Source: Amycolatopsis sp. NBC_01488
GTDB taxonomy: Bacteria > Actinomycetota > Actinomycetes > Mycobacteriales > Pseudonocardiaceae
DNA: 64,000 nucleotides
Assembly: GCF_036227105.1 (NCBI RefSeq)
Contig: NZ_CP109434.1
Coordinates: 6,792,501 to 6,856,500, forward strand
Direction: 5' to 3'
The position numbers and the translations under genes are program-made. Numbering within the stretch: position 1 is the first letter of the stretch; each line of letters opens with the position of its first letter. Under the pieces are notes generated by a model, which was not told the origin of the DNA, searched no databases, and saw nothing but the letters and a program-made list of their open reading frames with translations. Positions 53,706-61,984 of this stretch are shown here, one piece after another.

Positions 53706-55021
53706 CCGTCCACAGTGGAAGCGACCACAGTGGACGGTGACGACACCGCCGGAACCCGGCTGCCGAGCTGGGCGGTCGGCACCCGGAAGGTCTCCCGGGC
53801 CGTCGCCGCGGCGGCCGCCGCCAGCACGCAGACCACTGCCGTGAAGATCGCGACGCCCAGCCAGTCCTGCTTGGCCGAGCCGATCGCCGCCACCACGCTC
53901 GGCGCGAACCCCGCCACCGCGAAGCCGACCTGGGTGCCGATCGCCATGCCCGACAGGCGGACGCGGGCGGTGAACATCTCGCCGTACAGTGCGGGCCAGA
54001 CGCCGTTGACCCCGGAGTACGCCACGCCGAACAGCGCGATGCCGAGCACGAACAGCAGCGCGTACGAGCCGATCGAGATCGACCACAGGTAGGGGAAGAT
54101 CAGCACGCCGCACAGGAGGCACCCGGTGATGAACACCGGCTTGCGCCCGACGCGGTCGGCGAGCCCGGCCAGCAGCGGGATCGCCGCCAGCGCCACGATG
54201 TTGGCCAGCACGCCGACCCACAGCATCGGCGTGCGGGCCAGGCCGATCGTGTTGACCGCGTAGCTCAGCGCGAACACCGTGAAGATCGTGCTCACCGACG
54301 CGATCGTCGCCGCGACGACCACCCGCAGCACGTCCGCCCAGTGGTCGCGGAAGAGGACGGCGACCGGCAGCTTCGCGACCTCGGTGCGTTCGAACACCGG
54401 CGTCTCGTCGAGCTTGCGGCGGATGACGAACCCGACCACCACGACCGCCGCGCTGCACCAGAACGGCACCCGCCAGCCCCACGTCAGCAGCTGGTCCTGC
54501 GGCAGCGCGGCGACCGGGAGGAAGATCGCGGTCGCCAGGATCTGGCCAGCCTGCGTGCCGCTCAGGGTGAAGCTGGTGAAGTACGCGCGGCGCCGTTCCG
54601 GGGCGTGTTCGAGCGACATCGAGTTCGCGCCCGCCTGCTCGCCGGCCGCGGAAAGTCCCTGCAGCAGCCGCAAGACGACCAGCAGGATCGGCGCGAGCAC
54701 GCCCACCGCGCCGTACGTCGGCAGGCAGCCGACGGCGAACGTCGCCGCGCCCATCAGCAGCAGCGTGAACACGAGGACGCGCTTGCGGCCGAAGCGGTCG
54801 CCGACGTGGCCGAGGATGAACGCGCCGACCGGCCGGGCCAGGTAGCCGACGCCGAAGGTGGCCAGGGCCAGCAGCGTGCCCGTCGCGGGGGAGGAGGCGG
54901 GGAAGAAGACCTTGTTGAAGACCAGTGCGGCGGCGGTCCCGTAGATGAAGAAGTCGTAGTACTCGAGCGCGCTGCCGATCCAGGCGGCCAGCGCCGCCTT
55001 GCGGGGCATCGATCCGGTCAC
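53702..55021 (-). CDS. MFS transporter, MHS family (shikimate/quinate uptake candidate)
   Basis: A 439-residue major facilitator of the metabolite:H+ symporter group with 12 predicted spans. ALAAWIGSALEYYDFFIYGTAAALVF and the loop GHVGDRFGRKRVLV are hallmarks, and LADRVGRKPVF marks the second half. This group includes the shikimate transporter ShiA and protocatechuate-type carriers. GTG 55021 is used. It lies downstream of a TetR gene on the same strand and has its own upstream palindrome resembling the one ahead of the shikimate dehydrogenase gene. Uptake of quinate or shikimate is inferred from the neighbouring catabolic enzymes. Confidence 0.85.
   Translation of the reverse strand: MTGSMPRKAALAAWIGSALEYYDFFIYGTAAALVFNKVFFPASSPATGTLLALATFGVGYLARPVGAFILGHVGDRFGRKRVLVFTLLLMGAATFAVGCLPTYGAVGVLAPILLVVLRLLQGLSAAGEQAGANSMSLEHAPERRRAYFTSFTLSGTQAGQILATAIFLPVAALPQDQLLTWGWRVPFWCSAAVVVVGFVIRRKLDETPVFERTEVAKLPVAVLFRDHWADVLRVVVAATIASVSTIFTVFALSYAVNTIGLARTPMLWVGVLANIVALAAIPLLAGLADRVGRKPVFITGCLLCGVLIFPYLWSISIGSYALLFVLGIALFGVAYSGVNGVWPALYGEMFTARVRLSGMAIGTQVGFAVAGFAPSVVAAIGSAKQDWLGVAIFTAVVCVLAAAAAATARETFRVPTAQLGSRVPAVSSPSTVVASTVDG
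53706..53737. terminator. Hairpin at the FHA/MFS convergence
   Basis: CCGTCCACAGTGG (53706-53718) pairs with CCACAGTGGACGG (53725-53737) with one mismatch and a 6-nt loop. It starts right after the FHA stop and lies within the last codons of the MFS gene, so it can terminate FHA transcription. Confidence 0.6.
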
Positions 55022-55076
55022 GGGGATGAGCTCCTGACGTCCGTGCTTCGTTGCTCAGAGTCGGCGGGGAAGCAAT

Positions 55077-55094
55077 GTACGGTCTAGTTAGTTA
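55077..55094. promoter_or_regulatory. Putative TetR operator ahead of the MFS gene
   Basis: GTACGGTCTAGTTAGTTA matches 13 of 18 positions of the palindrome upstream of the shikimate dehydrogenase gene (reverse strand), including GTACG and the central CTAGT. It lies in the promoter region of the transporter and is probably bound by the TetR protein encoded next to it. Confidence 0.55.
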
Positions 55095-55137
55095 ATAGAG
55101 AGTGCGAGACCGCGCCCCGGGTGTCAAGAGGGGGATT

Positions 55138-55779
55138 TCAGGCCGTCAAGTAGTCGATCACCAGGTCGCCGAGCATCTTCCGGTAGTGCGCACGCCGGGC
55201 CGGGTCGAGCAGGTCGCGACTGAAGATCGCCTGGAACGTGTGCCGGTTCGCGAGGCGGAACACGCAGAACGAGCTGATCACCATGTGCACGTCGAGCGCG
55301 TCGGCGTCGGCGCGGAAGCGGCCGGCCTCGCGGCCGCGCTGGAGGATCCGGGTGATGCCGCCGAGGGCCGGGTCGGCCAGGCCGGGCAGGATCTCCGACT
55401 GCGCCAGGTGTTCCGCGCGATGGATGTTTTCGATGCTGACCAGCCGGATGAAGTCGGGGTTGGCTTCGTGGTGGTCGAAGGTCAGCGCCGCCAGCTGCCG
55501 TAGCGCGTCCTCCGGGTCCAGGCGCTCGACGTCGACGTGCTTCTCCAGCGCGCGGATCGTGAGGTACGCCTTCTCCAGCACGGCGAGGTACAGCTGTTCC
55601 TTGCCGCCGAAGTAGTAGTAGATCATCCGCTTGGTCGTGCTGGTGCGGGCGGCGATCTCGTCGACGCGGGCGCCGGTGTAGCCCTTGTCGGCGAACTCCC
55701 GGGTGGCCACCGCGAGGATGTCCGCACGAGTTCGTTCCTTGTCGCGCTGGCGCTCGGCCTCCGACGACGGTGCGGCCAC
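55138..55779 (-). CDS. TetR-family regulator of the quinate/shikimate module
   Basis: A 213-residue TetR protein. The helix-turn-helix is GYTGARVDEIAARTSTTKRMIYYYFGGKEQLYLAVLEKAY (about residues 33-72). The C-terminal domain has HHEANPDFIRLVSIENIHRAEHL, typical of the TetR_C group seen with aromatic-catabolism regulators. GTG 55779 follows GGGAGGAG; an upstream in-frame start would precede this ribosome binding site. Flanking operators on both sides (55077 and 55855) suggest it represses the transporter and the shikimate dehydrogenase/dehydratase genes. The inducer is presumably a shikimate-pathway intermediate (inference). Confidence 0.88.
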   Translation of the reverse strand: MAAPSSEAERQRDKERTRADILAVATREFADKGYTGARVDEIAARTSTTKRMIYYYFGGKEQLYLAVLEKAYLTIRALEKHVDVERLDPEDALRQLAALTFDHHEANPDFIRLVSIENIHRAEHLAQSEILPGLADPALGGITRILQRGREAGRFRADADALDVHMVISSFCVFRLANRHTFQAIFSRDLLDPARRAHYRKMLGDLVIDYLTA

Positions 55780-55854
55780 CTGGCTCCTCCCACTGCAGGT
55801 CAACGGCCCCACTCTAGCCCAGCCCTTCCGCCGAGGCGGTCGCCACGCTAACGT

Positions 55855-55872
55855 GAACGTACTAGTTCGTAC
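55855..55872. promoter_or_regulatory. Putative TetR operator ahead of the shikimate dehydrogenase gene
   Basis: GAACGTACTAGTTCGTAC is an 18-bp palindrome (14 of 18 positions symmetric) with central ACTAGT. It lies 21 bp before GTG 55893 in the region divergent from the TetR gene, so it can control both directions. Confidence 0.65.
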
Positions 55873-55892
55873 ATTAACTCGGAGGGCGCGGC

Positions 55893-56741
55893 GTGACCAG
55901 CTACCTGATCGGACTCGTCGGCTCGGGCATCGGGCCGTCCGCCAGCCCGGCGCTGCACGAGCGGGAAGCCGACGAGCTCGGCCTCCGCTACCTCTACCGC
56001 CGCCTGGACCTCGACGTGCTGCGCCGCCCGGTCGCCGACGTCCTCGCCGCCGCCCGGCTGGCCGGGTTCGACGGGCTCAACGTCACCCACCCGGCCAAGC
56101 AGGAAGTCCTCCCGCACCTCGACGAGCTGTCGCCCGAAGCCGCAGCGCTCGGCGCGGTCAACACCGTCGTCTTCGAGCACGGCCGCGCGATCGGGCACAA
56201 CACCGACGCGACCGGCTTCGCGCGCAGCCTCACCCGCGGCTTCCCGGACGTCCGCAGGGACGACGTCGTCCTCCTCGGCGCGGGCGGCGCGGGCGCGGCG
56301 GTCGCGCACGCGCTGCTCTCGCTGGGCACCGGCCGGCTCACGATCCACGACGTCGACAGCGAGCGGAGCGCGAAGCTCGTCGACGCGCTGCGGCGGAGGT
56401 TCGGCGCGTCCCGGGCCGAGACCGGCGACCTCGACGCCGTCCGCCGCGCGGACGGCCTGGTGCACGCCACGCCGACCGGGATGGCCGCCCACCCCGGCTC
56501 GCCGATCCCGGCCCGGCTGCTGCGACCGGAGCTGTGGGTGGCCGACATCGTCTACCGGCCGCTGGAAACCGCGCTGCTCGCCGACGCCCGCGCCCGCGGC
56601 TGCCGCGTCCTGCACGGCGGCGGCATGGTCGTGCTGCAGGCCGCCGAGTCGTTCCGGCTGTTCACCGGCGTCGAGCCGGACCCGGCGCGGATGCTGCGCC
56701 ACTTCGACGCCCTCGAAGGGAAGACCGCCCGTGCTGCCTGA
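55893..56741 (+). CDS. Shikimate/quinate dehydrogenase (AroE-like, catabolic)
   Basis: A 282-residue AroE-family oxidoreductase. The substrate site is GIGPSASPALHEREA and GLNVTHPAKQEV, with catalytic Lys in HPAK and Asp in NTDATGF. The nucleotide motif is LLGAGGAGAAVAHAL followed by HDVDSERSAKL, where Asp (not Arg) points to NAD preference, as in catabolic quinate/shikimate dehydrogenases. It would convert shikimate or quinate to 3-dehydro products. GTG 55893 follows CGGAGG. It overlaps the dehydratase gene by 11 bp. A separate biosynthetic aroE is expected elsewhere. Confidence 0.88.
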   Translation: MTSYLIGLVGSGIGPSASPALHEREADELGLRYLYRRLDLDVLRRPVADVLAAARLAGFDGLNVTHPAKQEVLPHLDELSPEAAALGAVNTVVFEHGRAIGHNTDATGFARSLTRGFPDVRRDDVVLLGAGGAGAAVAHALLSLGTGRLTIHDVDSERSAKLVDALRRRFGASRAETGDLDAVRRADGLVHATPTGMAAHPGSPIPARLLRPELWVADIVYRPLETALLADARARGCRVLHGGGMVVLQAAESFRLFTGVEPDPARMLRHFDALEGKTARAA

Positions 56742-58533
56742 ACCGCGCACCGCGATCGCCACGGTCTGCCTGTCCGGCACCCTCGAAGACAAGCTCGCCG
56801 CGGCCGCCTCGGCCGGCTTCGACGGCGTCGAGCTGTTCGAGAACGACCTGCTCGTCTCGCCGTCGAGCCCGGCCGAGATCCGCCGCCGCTGCGCCGACCT
56901 CGGCCTGTCGATCGACCTCTACCAGCCGTTCCGCGACTTCGAGGCGGTCCCGCCGGACCGCCACGCGGCCAACCTCCGGCGCGCGCGGCACAAGTTCGAC
57001 GTCCTGGCCGAACTCGGCACCGGCACCGTGTTGGTCTGCTCGTCCGTGGCGCCGGACGCGATCGACGACGACGAGCTGGCCGCCGAGCAGCTGCACGCGC
57101 TGGCGGAGCTGGCCGGCGAGCGCGGCATGCGGATCGCGTACGAGGCGTTGGCCTGGGGCAAGCACGTCAGCGGGTACGAGCACGCGTGGCGGATCGTGCG
57201 CCGCGCCGCGCACCCCGCGCTCGGCGTGTGCCTGGACAGCTTCCACATCCTGTCGAGGGGCCACGATCCGGCGCCGATCCGCGCGATCCCCGGCGACAAG
57301 ATCTTCTTCCTGCAGCTGGCCGACGCGCCGAAGCTGCCGATGGACGTCCTGCCGTGGAGCCGGCACCACCGGCTCTTCCCCGGTCAGGGCGACTTCGACC
57401 TGACGGCGTTCACCGGGCACGTGCTGGCCGCGGGCTATCGCGGGCCGCTGTCCCTGGAGGTCTTCAACGACGTCTTCCGCCAGGCCGACCCACGCCCGGC
57501 CGCGGTCGACGCGATGCGCTCGCTGCTGGCGTTGAAGGAGTCCTTGGGCGTGCTCGCGATCCCGGCCGCGCCGGTGCTGACCGGGCACGAGTTCGCCGAG
57601 GTCGTCACCGACCCCGGCGCGGGGCGGGTGCTCGCGTCGCTGGGGTTCGCGCGCACCGGCGTGCACCGGACCAAGCCGGTCGAGCTGTGGGAGCAGGGCA
57701 AGGCCCGCGTGGTGGTCAACGAGGGCGGGGCGGCGCACGGCGCCGTCGGCGCGGTGGCGCTGGCCAGCACCGACCCGGCCCGCTCGGCCCGCCGGGCGGA
57801 AGCACTGCTGGCACCGGTGCTGCCGCGGGTGCGCGGGCCGCGCGAGGCGGACCTGGCGTCGGTCACGGCGCCGGACGGTACCGAGGTGTTCCTGTGCGGC
57901 AGCGACGACTGGCGCGGCGACTTCGTGCCGACCGGCGAGACGGCGGCGGGTGCGGGCATCCTCGGCATCGATCACGTGGCGCTCACCCAGCCGTTCGACC
58001 ACTTCGACGAGGCGGCGCTGTTCTACCGGTCGGTGTTCGGGCTGACGCCGTCCCCGGTGGTCGAGTTCGCGGCGCCGTTCGGGCTGGTCCGCAGCCGCGC
58101 GATGGCGGCGGGGGAGGTCCGGCTGACGCTGGACAGCGCCCTGGTCCGCCGCGGCGAATGGGCGCCGGCGGTACCCGAACCGCAGCACGTGGCGTTCGCC
58201 TGCACGGACGCACTGGCGGCGGCCGCGGCGATGCGGTCCGCCGGCGCGCCGCTGCTGGACATCCCGGCCAACTACTACGACGACCTGGAGGCCCGGCTGG
58301 ACCTGCCGGCGAGGCGGCTGGCGGAACTGCGGGAGCACTCGGTGCTCTACGACCGGGACGAGCAGGGGGAGTTCCTGCACTTCTACACGGCGCTGGCCGG
58401 GGCGCGGGTGTTCTTCGAGGTGGTGCAGCGGATCGGCGGGTACCGCGGGTACGGCGTGGTCAACGCGCCGGTGCGGATGGCCGCGCACCGGGCCCGCCGC
58501 GGCGCCGGCGCACCGGTGAAAACACCGGCCTGA
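56731..58533 (+). CDS. quiC: 3-Dehydroshikimate dehydratase fused to HPPD-like dioxygenase domain
   Basis: A 600-residue two-domain protein. Residues 1-280 form a xylose-isomerase-like TIM barrel; E138, D169, Q195 and E243 have the spacing of the metal ligands in Pseudomonas QuiC1 as I remember them. This half converts 3-dehydroshikimate to protocatechuate. Residues 290-590 are a tandem vicinal-oxygen-chelate fold like 4-hydroxyphenylpyruvate dioxygenase, with a possible iron triad in GIDHVAL, PQHVAFAC and FFEVVQR. The second activity is not established. GTG 56731 lies within the 3' end of the dehydrogenase gene, giving an 11-bp overlap. A strong terminator follows 30 bp later. Confidence 0.9.
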   Translation: MLPEPRTAIATVCLSGTLEDKLAAAASAGFDGVELFENDLLVSPSSPAEIRRRCADLGLSIDLYQPFRDFEAVPPDRHAANLRRARHKFDVLAELGTGTVLVCSSVAPDAIDDDELAAEQLHALAELAGERGMRIAYEALAWGKHVSGYEHAWRIVRRAAHPALGVCLDSFHILSRGHDPAPIRAIPGDKIFFLQLADAPKLPMDVLPWSRHHRLFPGQGDFDLTAFTGHVLAAGYRGPLSLEVFNDVFRQADPRPAAVDAMRSLLALKESLGVLAIPAAPVLTGHEFAEVVTDPGAGRVLASLGFARTGVHRTKPVELWEQGKARVVVNEGGAAHGAVGAVALASTDPARSARRAEALLAPVLPRVRGPREADLASVTAPDGTEVFLCGSDDWRGDFVPTGETAAGAGILGIDHVALTQPFDHFDEAALFYRSVFGLTPSPVVEFAAPFGLVRSRAMAAGEVRLTLDSALVRRGEWAPAVPEPQHVAFACTDALAAAAAMRSAGAPLLDIPANYYDDLEARLDLPARRLAELREHSVLYDRDEQGEFLHFYTALAGARVFFEVVQRIGGYRGYGVVNAPVRMAAHRARRGAGAPVKTPA

Positions 58534-58562
58534 CCGGCAGACCGCGTCCGCGCCGGAAACCA

Positions 58563-58595
58563 CCGCCCCGGGGAAGCCTTTCCCGGGGCGGTTTT
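58563..58595 (+). terminator. Rho-independent terminator after quiC
   Basis: CCGCCCCGGG (58563-58572) and CCCGGGGCGG (58582-58591) form a perfect 10-bp stem with a 9-nt loop, followed directly by TTTT. This is a textbook intrinsic terminator, 30 bp after the quiC stop. Confidence 0.88.
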
Positions 58596-58767
58596 CGGTG
58601 CGCCGTCCGGGTGGCCGGGCGGTGGATTGCGGGTGGCCACCGGTGAAAAACGTTCCGGACACCCTCCTATTCGGACGACTTCCCCCGCAGGTCGCGGGCG
58701 GCGCCGTGACCGTCCGGCTACTGCGCGTCAGAGTCCCCGGTGGGTTTACAACGTTCCGGCAACCGCC

Positions 58768-58793
58768 TTGACAGGGCCTGTGGTACGTACCAC
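58768..58793 (+). promoter_or_regulatory. Promoter of the das-type operon with embedded operator GTGGTACGTACCAC
   Basis: A perfect -35 box TTGACA (58768-58773) is followed by weak -10 candidates (CACTCT at 58791-58796 after 17 bp). The perfect 14-bp palindrome GTGGTACGTACCAC (58780-58793) fills the spacer, an ideal place for repression. Its TGGT/ACCA half-sites are those of DasR-type GntR regulators. Confidence 0.6.
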
Positions 58794-58805
58794 TCTAACC
58801 CCAAC

Positions 58806-58821
58806 ATTGGTCTACACCATT
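58806..58821. promoter_or_regulatory. dre-like site ATTGGTCTACACCATT (DasR-type)
   Basis: The sequence agrees with the DasR-responsive element consensus (ACTGGTCTAGACCACT) at the central TGGTCTA-ACCA. It lies 49 bp ahead of the dasA-like start and 27 bp centre to centre from the palindrome in the promoter. It suggests GlcN6P/GlcNAc6P-responsive control by a DasR protein encoded elsewhere. Confidence 0.7.
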
Positions 58822-58869
58822 TGGGGAGTCCGGCCGCGGTTCGGCCGGGCATCGAAAGGACGGCATCGA

Positions 58870-60171
58870 GTGAAACGCTGGCTCAAGCTGGCGGCGGGCG
58901 CCGCCGCACTGACCCTCGCGACCGCCGGCTGCGCGGGCTCCAGCGGCTCGGACACCGCGGCCTCGTCGAGCGGGAACGCGCCGCTCAGCGGCACCGTCAC
59001 GGTCTGGCTGATGACCGGGTCCGCGCCGAGCACCCTGACCGACGCGCTCAACAAGGAGTTCGAGGCCGCGCACCCCGGGGTCAAGGTCAAGTACGAAATC
59101 CAGCAGTGGGACGGCATCCAGCAGAAGCTGACCACCGCGCTGGCCGGCGGCACCCCGCCCGACGTGATCGAGATCGGCAACACGCAGACCGCGGCGTTCG
59201 CCTCGCAGGACGGCGTCCTGACCGACCTGACCGCCGACAAGGACAGCTTCAACGGCGCGCAGTGGCTGAAGGGTCTCGCGGACTCCGGCACCTACGACGG
59301 CAAGACCTACGGCGTCCCGTTCTACGCGGCCAACCGCGAGGTCATCTACCGCAAGGACATGTTCGAGCAGGCCGGCATCACCAAGACGCCGACGTCGAAC
59401 GACGAGTGGATCGACGCGATCACCAAGCTGAAGACGAAGTTCGGGTCCGACCCCGACTTCCAGCCCCTGTACATGCCGGGCCAGAACTGGTACGCGCTGC
59501 TGTCGTTCATCTGGGACAACGGCGGTGACATCGCCCAGGCCGACGGCAAGAACTTCAAGGCGACGCTGGACAGCGCCGGCGCGAAGGCGGGCCTGGACTT
59601 CTACAAGAAGCTCGTCGACACCTCCGGCACCAAGGCACCGAAGGACGCCGACGAGGCGAAGCCGCAGCAGGCGACCGTCTACGGCGCCGGCAAGGTGGCC
59701 ATGATGATCGGTCTTCCGTGGGAGCTGCCGACCGCGGCCAAGACGGACCCGAGCCTGACCGCCAAGACCGGCGCGTTCCCCATCCCGAGCAAGACCGCCG
59801 GCCAGAGCGCCCCGGTCTTCCTGGGCGGGTCCAACCTGGCGATCCCGGCCAACAGCAAGAACGTGGCCGCCGCCAAGGAGTACATCAAGCTGCTCTCCAG
59901 CCCGAAGTACCAGAGCCAGCTCGCCGCCGCCGGCGTCGTGCCCGGCACGTCGACCGACCTCTCCGGCCTGGACAAGGACCCGCTGGGCAGCGTGATGGCG
60001 AAGGCGTCGGCCAACGGCAAGGCCGTCCCGGCCAGCCCGAAGTGGGGCGACGTCGAGTCCGGTCAGAACCCGATCAAGGACATGCTGACCGCGTACCTGA
60101 CCGGCAAGAAGACGCTCGACCAGGCGACCGCCGACGCCAACGCAGCGCTGAACAAGCTCATCGGCGGATGA
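58870..60171 (+). CDS. dasA: DasA-like chitobiose-binding lipoprotein
   Basis: A 433-residue family 1 extracellular binding protein. The N-terminus is a lipoprotein signal (MKRWLKLAAGAAALTLATAGC, lipobox ATAGC at residue 21) followed by a Ser/Gly linker. The mature part (VTVWLMTGSAP, LTTALAGGTPPDVIEIGNTQ, LYMPGQNWYALLSFIWD, MIGLPWELP, SPKWGDVESGQNPIKD) resembles Streptomyces DasA, which binds N,N'-diacetylchitobiose. GTG 58870 has AAGGA upstream. Two DasR-type operators precede it. It is the first gene of a four-gene operon and its stop overlaps the first permease start. Confidence 0.8.
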   Translation: MKRWLKLAAGAAALTLATAGCAGSSGSDTAASSSGNAPLSGTVTVWLMTGSAPSTLTDALNKEFEAAHPGVKVKYEIQQWDGIQQKLTTALAGGTPPDVIEIGNTQTAAFASQDGVLTDLTADKDSFNGAQWLKGLADSGTYDGKTYGVPFYAANREVIYRKDMFEQAGITKTPTSNDEWIDAITKLKTKFGSDPDFQPLYMPGQNWYALLSFIWDNGGDIAQADGKNFKATLDSAGAKAGLDFYKKLVDTSGTKAPKDADEAKPQQATVYGAGKVAMMIGLPWELPTAAKTDPSLTAKTGAFPIPSKTAGQSAPVFLGGSNLAIPANSKNVAAAKEYIKLLSSPKYQSQLAAAGVVPGTSTDLSGLDKDPLGSVMAKASANGKAVPASPKWGDVESGQNPIKDMLTAYLTGKKTLDQATADANAALNKLIGG

Positions 60172-61154
60172 CAGCGACCGCCAATGTGACGATGCCGGCG
60201 GGGGCGACCCCGCCGGCATCGCCGCGCGACGCGGGCGTCAAGAGGCGCAGGCGCGGCCGGTTCGGCGACCGGGTGCTCCCGTACCTGCTCCTCCTCCCCG
60301 CTCTCGCGGCGATCCTGGTCCTGCTCGCCTGGCCGCTGGTCCAGGTGCTCGGGATCAGCTTCCGCAAGCTGGACATCGGCCAGCTCGTCTCCGGCAAGAC
60401 CATCTGGATCGGGTTCGACAACTACACGAACACGCTCTCGGACCCCGAGTTCTGGACGGTCACCTTCCGGACGCTGGTCTTCACCGCGTCCGTCGTGGCC
60501 GCCACCATCCTCGGCGGCCTGCTGCTCGCGGTGCTCATGCGCCACCTCGGCCCGGTCGTGCGGATCCTCGTGCAGGTGACGCTCGTGCTGGCCTGGGCGA
60601 CCCCGGTGATCGCGACGACCACGGTGTTCCAGTGGATCTTCGACGAGCAGTACGGGATCCTCAACAAGACCTTGGACCGGCTGGGCTTCCACGGCTTCAT
60701 CGGGTTCTCGTGGTTCTCCAGCGGCGCCAGCACGCTGACCGTGATCGGGCTGCTCATCGTGTGGCAGGCCGTGCCGTTCGTGACGTTCTCGCTGTACGCG
60801 GGCATCATCGGCGTCCCGCGCGAGCAGTACGAGGCCGCCGGCATCGACGGCGCCAGCGCGTGGCAGACGTTCCGCGCGGTCACCTGGCCCGCCATCCGGC
60901 CGATCACCACGATGGTGACGTTCCTGTCGGTGCTGTGGGACTTCAACGCCTTCGCCCAGATCTGGGCGATCCGCGAAGGCGGCCCCGACGGCGAGAGCAC
61001 CACGCTGGCCGTCGTGCTGTACCTCAAGGGCATCGCGGGCAACCACTTCGGCGCGGCCGCCGCGATCGCGACGCTGATGCTGATCGTGCTCGCGCTCATC
61101 ACGGGCCGGTACATCCAGCTGCTCACCCGGACCCGGGAAGGTGATCTGTCGTGA
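60168..61154 (+). CDS. dasB: DasB-like sugar ABC permease (MalF type)
   Basis: A 328-residue CUT1 permease. A Pro/Ala-rich and basic cytoplasmic N-terminus (VKRRRRGRFGDR) is followed by six hydrophobic segments. The EAA loop reads YEAAGIDGASAWQTFRAVTWPAIRP. ATG 60168 overlaps the dasA stop (ATGA) and its stop overlaps the next start (GTGA). With dasC it forms the chitobiose channel. No ATPase is encoded in the operon, as for other actinobacterial importers that share MsiK. Confidence 0.82.
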   Translation: MTATANVTMPAGATPPASPRDAGVKRRRRGRFGDRVLPYLLLLPALAAILVLLAWPLVQVLGISFRKLDIGQLVSGKTIWIGFDNYTNTLSDPEFWTVTFRTLVFTASVVAATILGGLLLAVLMRHLGPVVRILVQVTLVLAWATPVIATTTVFQWIFDEQYGILNKTLDRLGFHGFIGFSWFSSGASTLTVIGLLIVWQAVPFVTFSLYAGIIGVPREQYEAAGIDGASAWQTFRAVTWPAIRPITTMVTFLSVLWDFNAFAQIWAIREGGPDGESTTLAVVLYLKGIAGNHFGAAAAIATLMLIVLALITGRYIQLLTRTREGDLS

Positions 61155-61981
61155 AGAAGTCGCTGTCGCAGCGGATCGTGCTCTCGGTGGTCGGCGTGCT
61201 CGTCGCGCTGGCGATCGTGTTCCCGACGTACTGGATGTTCGTCACGTCGCTGCGGACGCCCGGGCAGATCCTCTCGCCCAAGTACGACCTGATCCCGACG
61301 TCGTTCTCGTTCGGCAACTTCGCCACGGCGCTGGGCAAGGACAACTTCCCGACCTACCTGATGAACAGCCTGATCGTCACGGTCGGGTCGGTGCTGTGCG
61401 CGCTGGTCGCCGGGACGCTGGCGGCGATCCCGCTGTCGCGGCTGCGCTTCACCGGCCGCAAGGGCTTCCTGGTGCTGGTCATGGTGGCGCAGCTGGCCCC
61501 GGTGTCGGCGCTGTTCATCCCGCTGTTCCTGCTCATGCGGGACGCCGGGCTGCTCAACACGCTGCCGTCGCTGCTGCTGATCTACTTCGCGACCACGCTG
61601 CCGTTCACCGTCTGGATGCTCTACGGCTTCGTCAACGGGATCCCGTACGAGCTGGAAGAGGCCGCGATGATCGACGGCTGCAGCCAGACCGGCGCGTTCC
61701 GCCGGGTCACGCTGCCGCTGCTCGGGCCGGGGCTGGTCACGACGTCGGTGTTCAGCTTCATCACGGCGTGGAACGAGTACCTGTTCGCGCTGGTGTTCAT
61801 CCAGGACAAGCCGAAGGAGACGCTGCCGGTGTGGCTGGCGTCGTTCCGCACGGCGTTCGCCACCGACTGGGGCGGCGTCATGGCCGCGTCGGTCATCTAC
61901 GCGATCCCGGCGCTGGTGTTCTTCCTGCTCGTGCAGCGCAAGCTGGTGTCCGGCGCGACCGCCGGCGCGGTGAAGGGGTAG
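61151..61981 (+). CDS. dasC: DasC-like sugar ABC permease (MalG type)
   Basis: A 276-residue CUT1 permease with about six hydrophobic segments (LVALAIVFPTYWMFVTSLR first). The EAA loop is LEEAAMIDGCSQTGAFRRVTLPLLGP. GTG 61151 overlaps the upstream permease gene by four bases. It is followed three bases later by the GH3 gene, so all four genes form one transcript. Confidence 0.82.
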   Translation: MKKSLSQRIVLSVVGVLVALAIVFPTYWMFVTSLRTPGQILSPKYDLIPTSFSFGNFATALGKDNFPTYLMNSLIVTVGSVLCALVAGTLAAIPLSRLRFTGRKGFLVLVMVAQLAPVSALFIPLFLLMRDAGLLNTLPSLLLIYFATTLPFTVWMLYGFVNGIPYELEEAAMIDGCSQTGAFRRVTLPLLGPGLVTTSVFSFITAWNEYLFALVFIQDKPKETLPVWLASFRTAFATDWGGVMAASVIYAIPALVFFLLVQRKLVSGATAGAVKG

Positions 61982-61984
61982 CGG

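Larger units (their letters stand above)
58534..58869. other. Intergenic region: terminator, then das-type control region
   Basis: This 336-bp region contains no gene. Its first part holds the terminator at 58563. From 58600 to 58760 I see only featureless DNA. From 58768 it contains a consensus -35 box and two palindromic operators in front of the chitobiose transporter operon. Confidence 0.7.

Noticed and set aside
50715-54482. A 1255-codon minus-strand frame opposite the EtfD-type gene
   Set aside because: EtfD-type cysteine motifs on the plus strand are unequivocal; the minus frame shows shadow composition.
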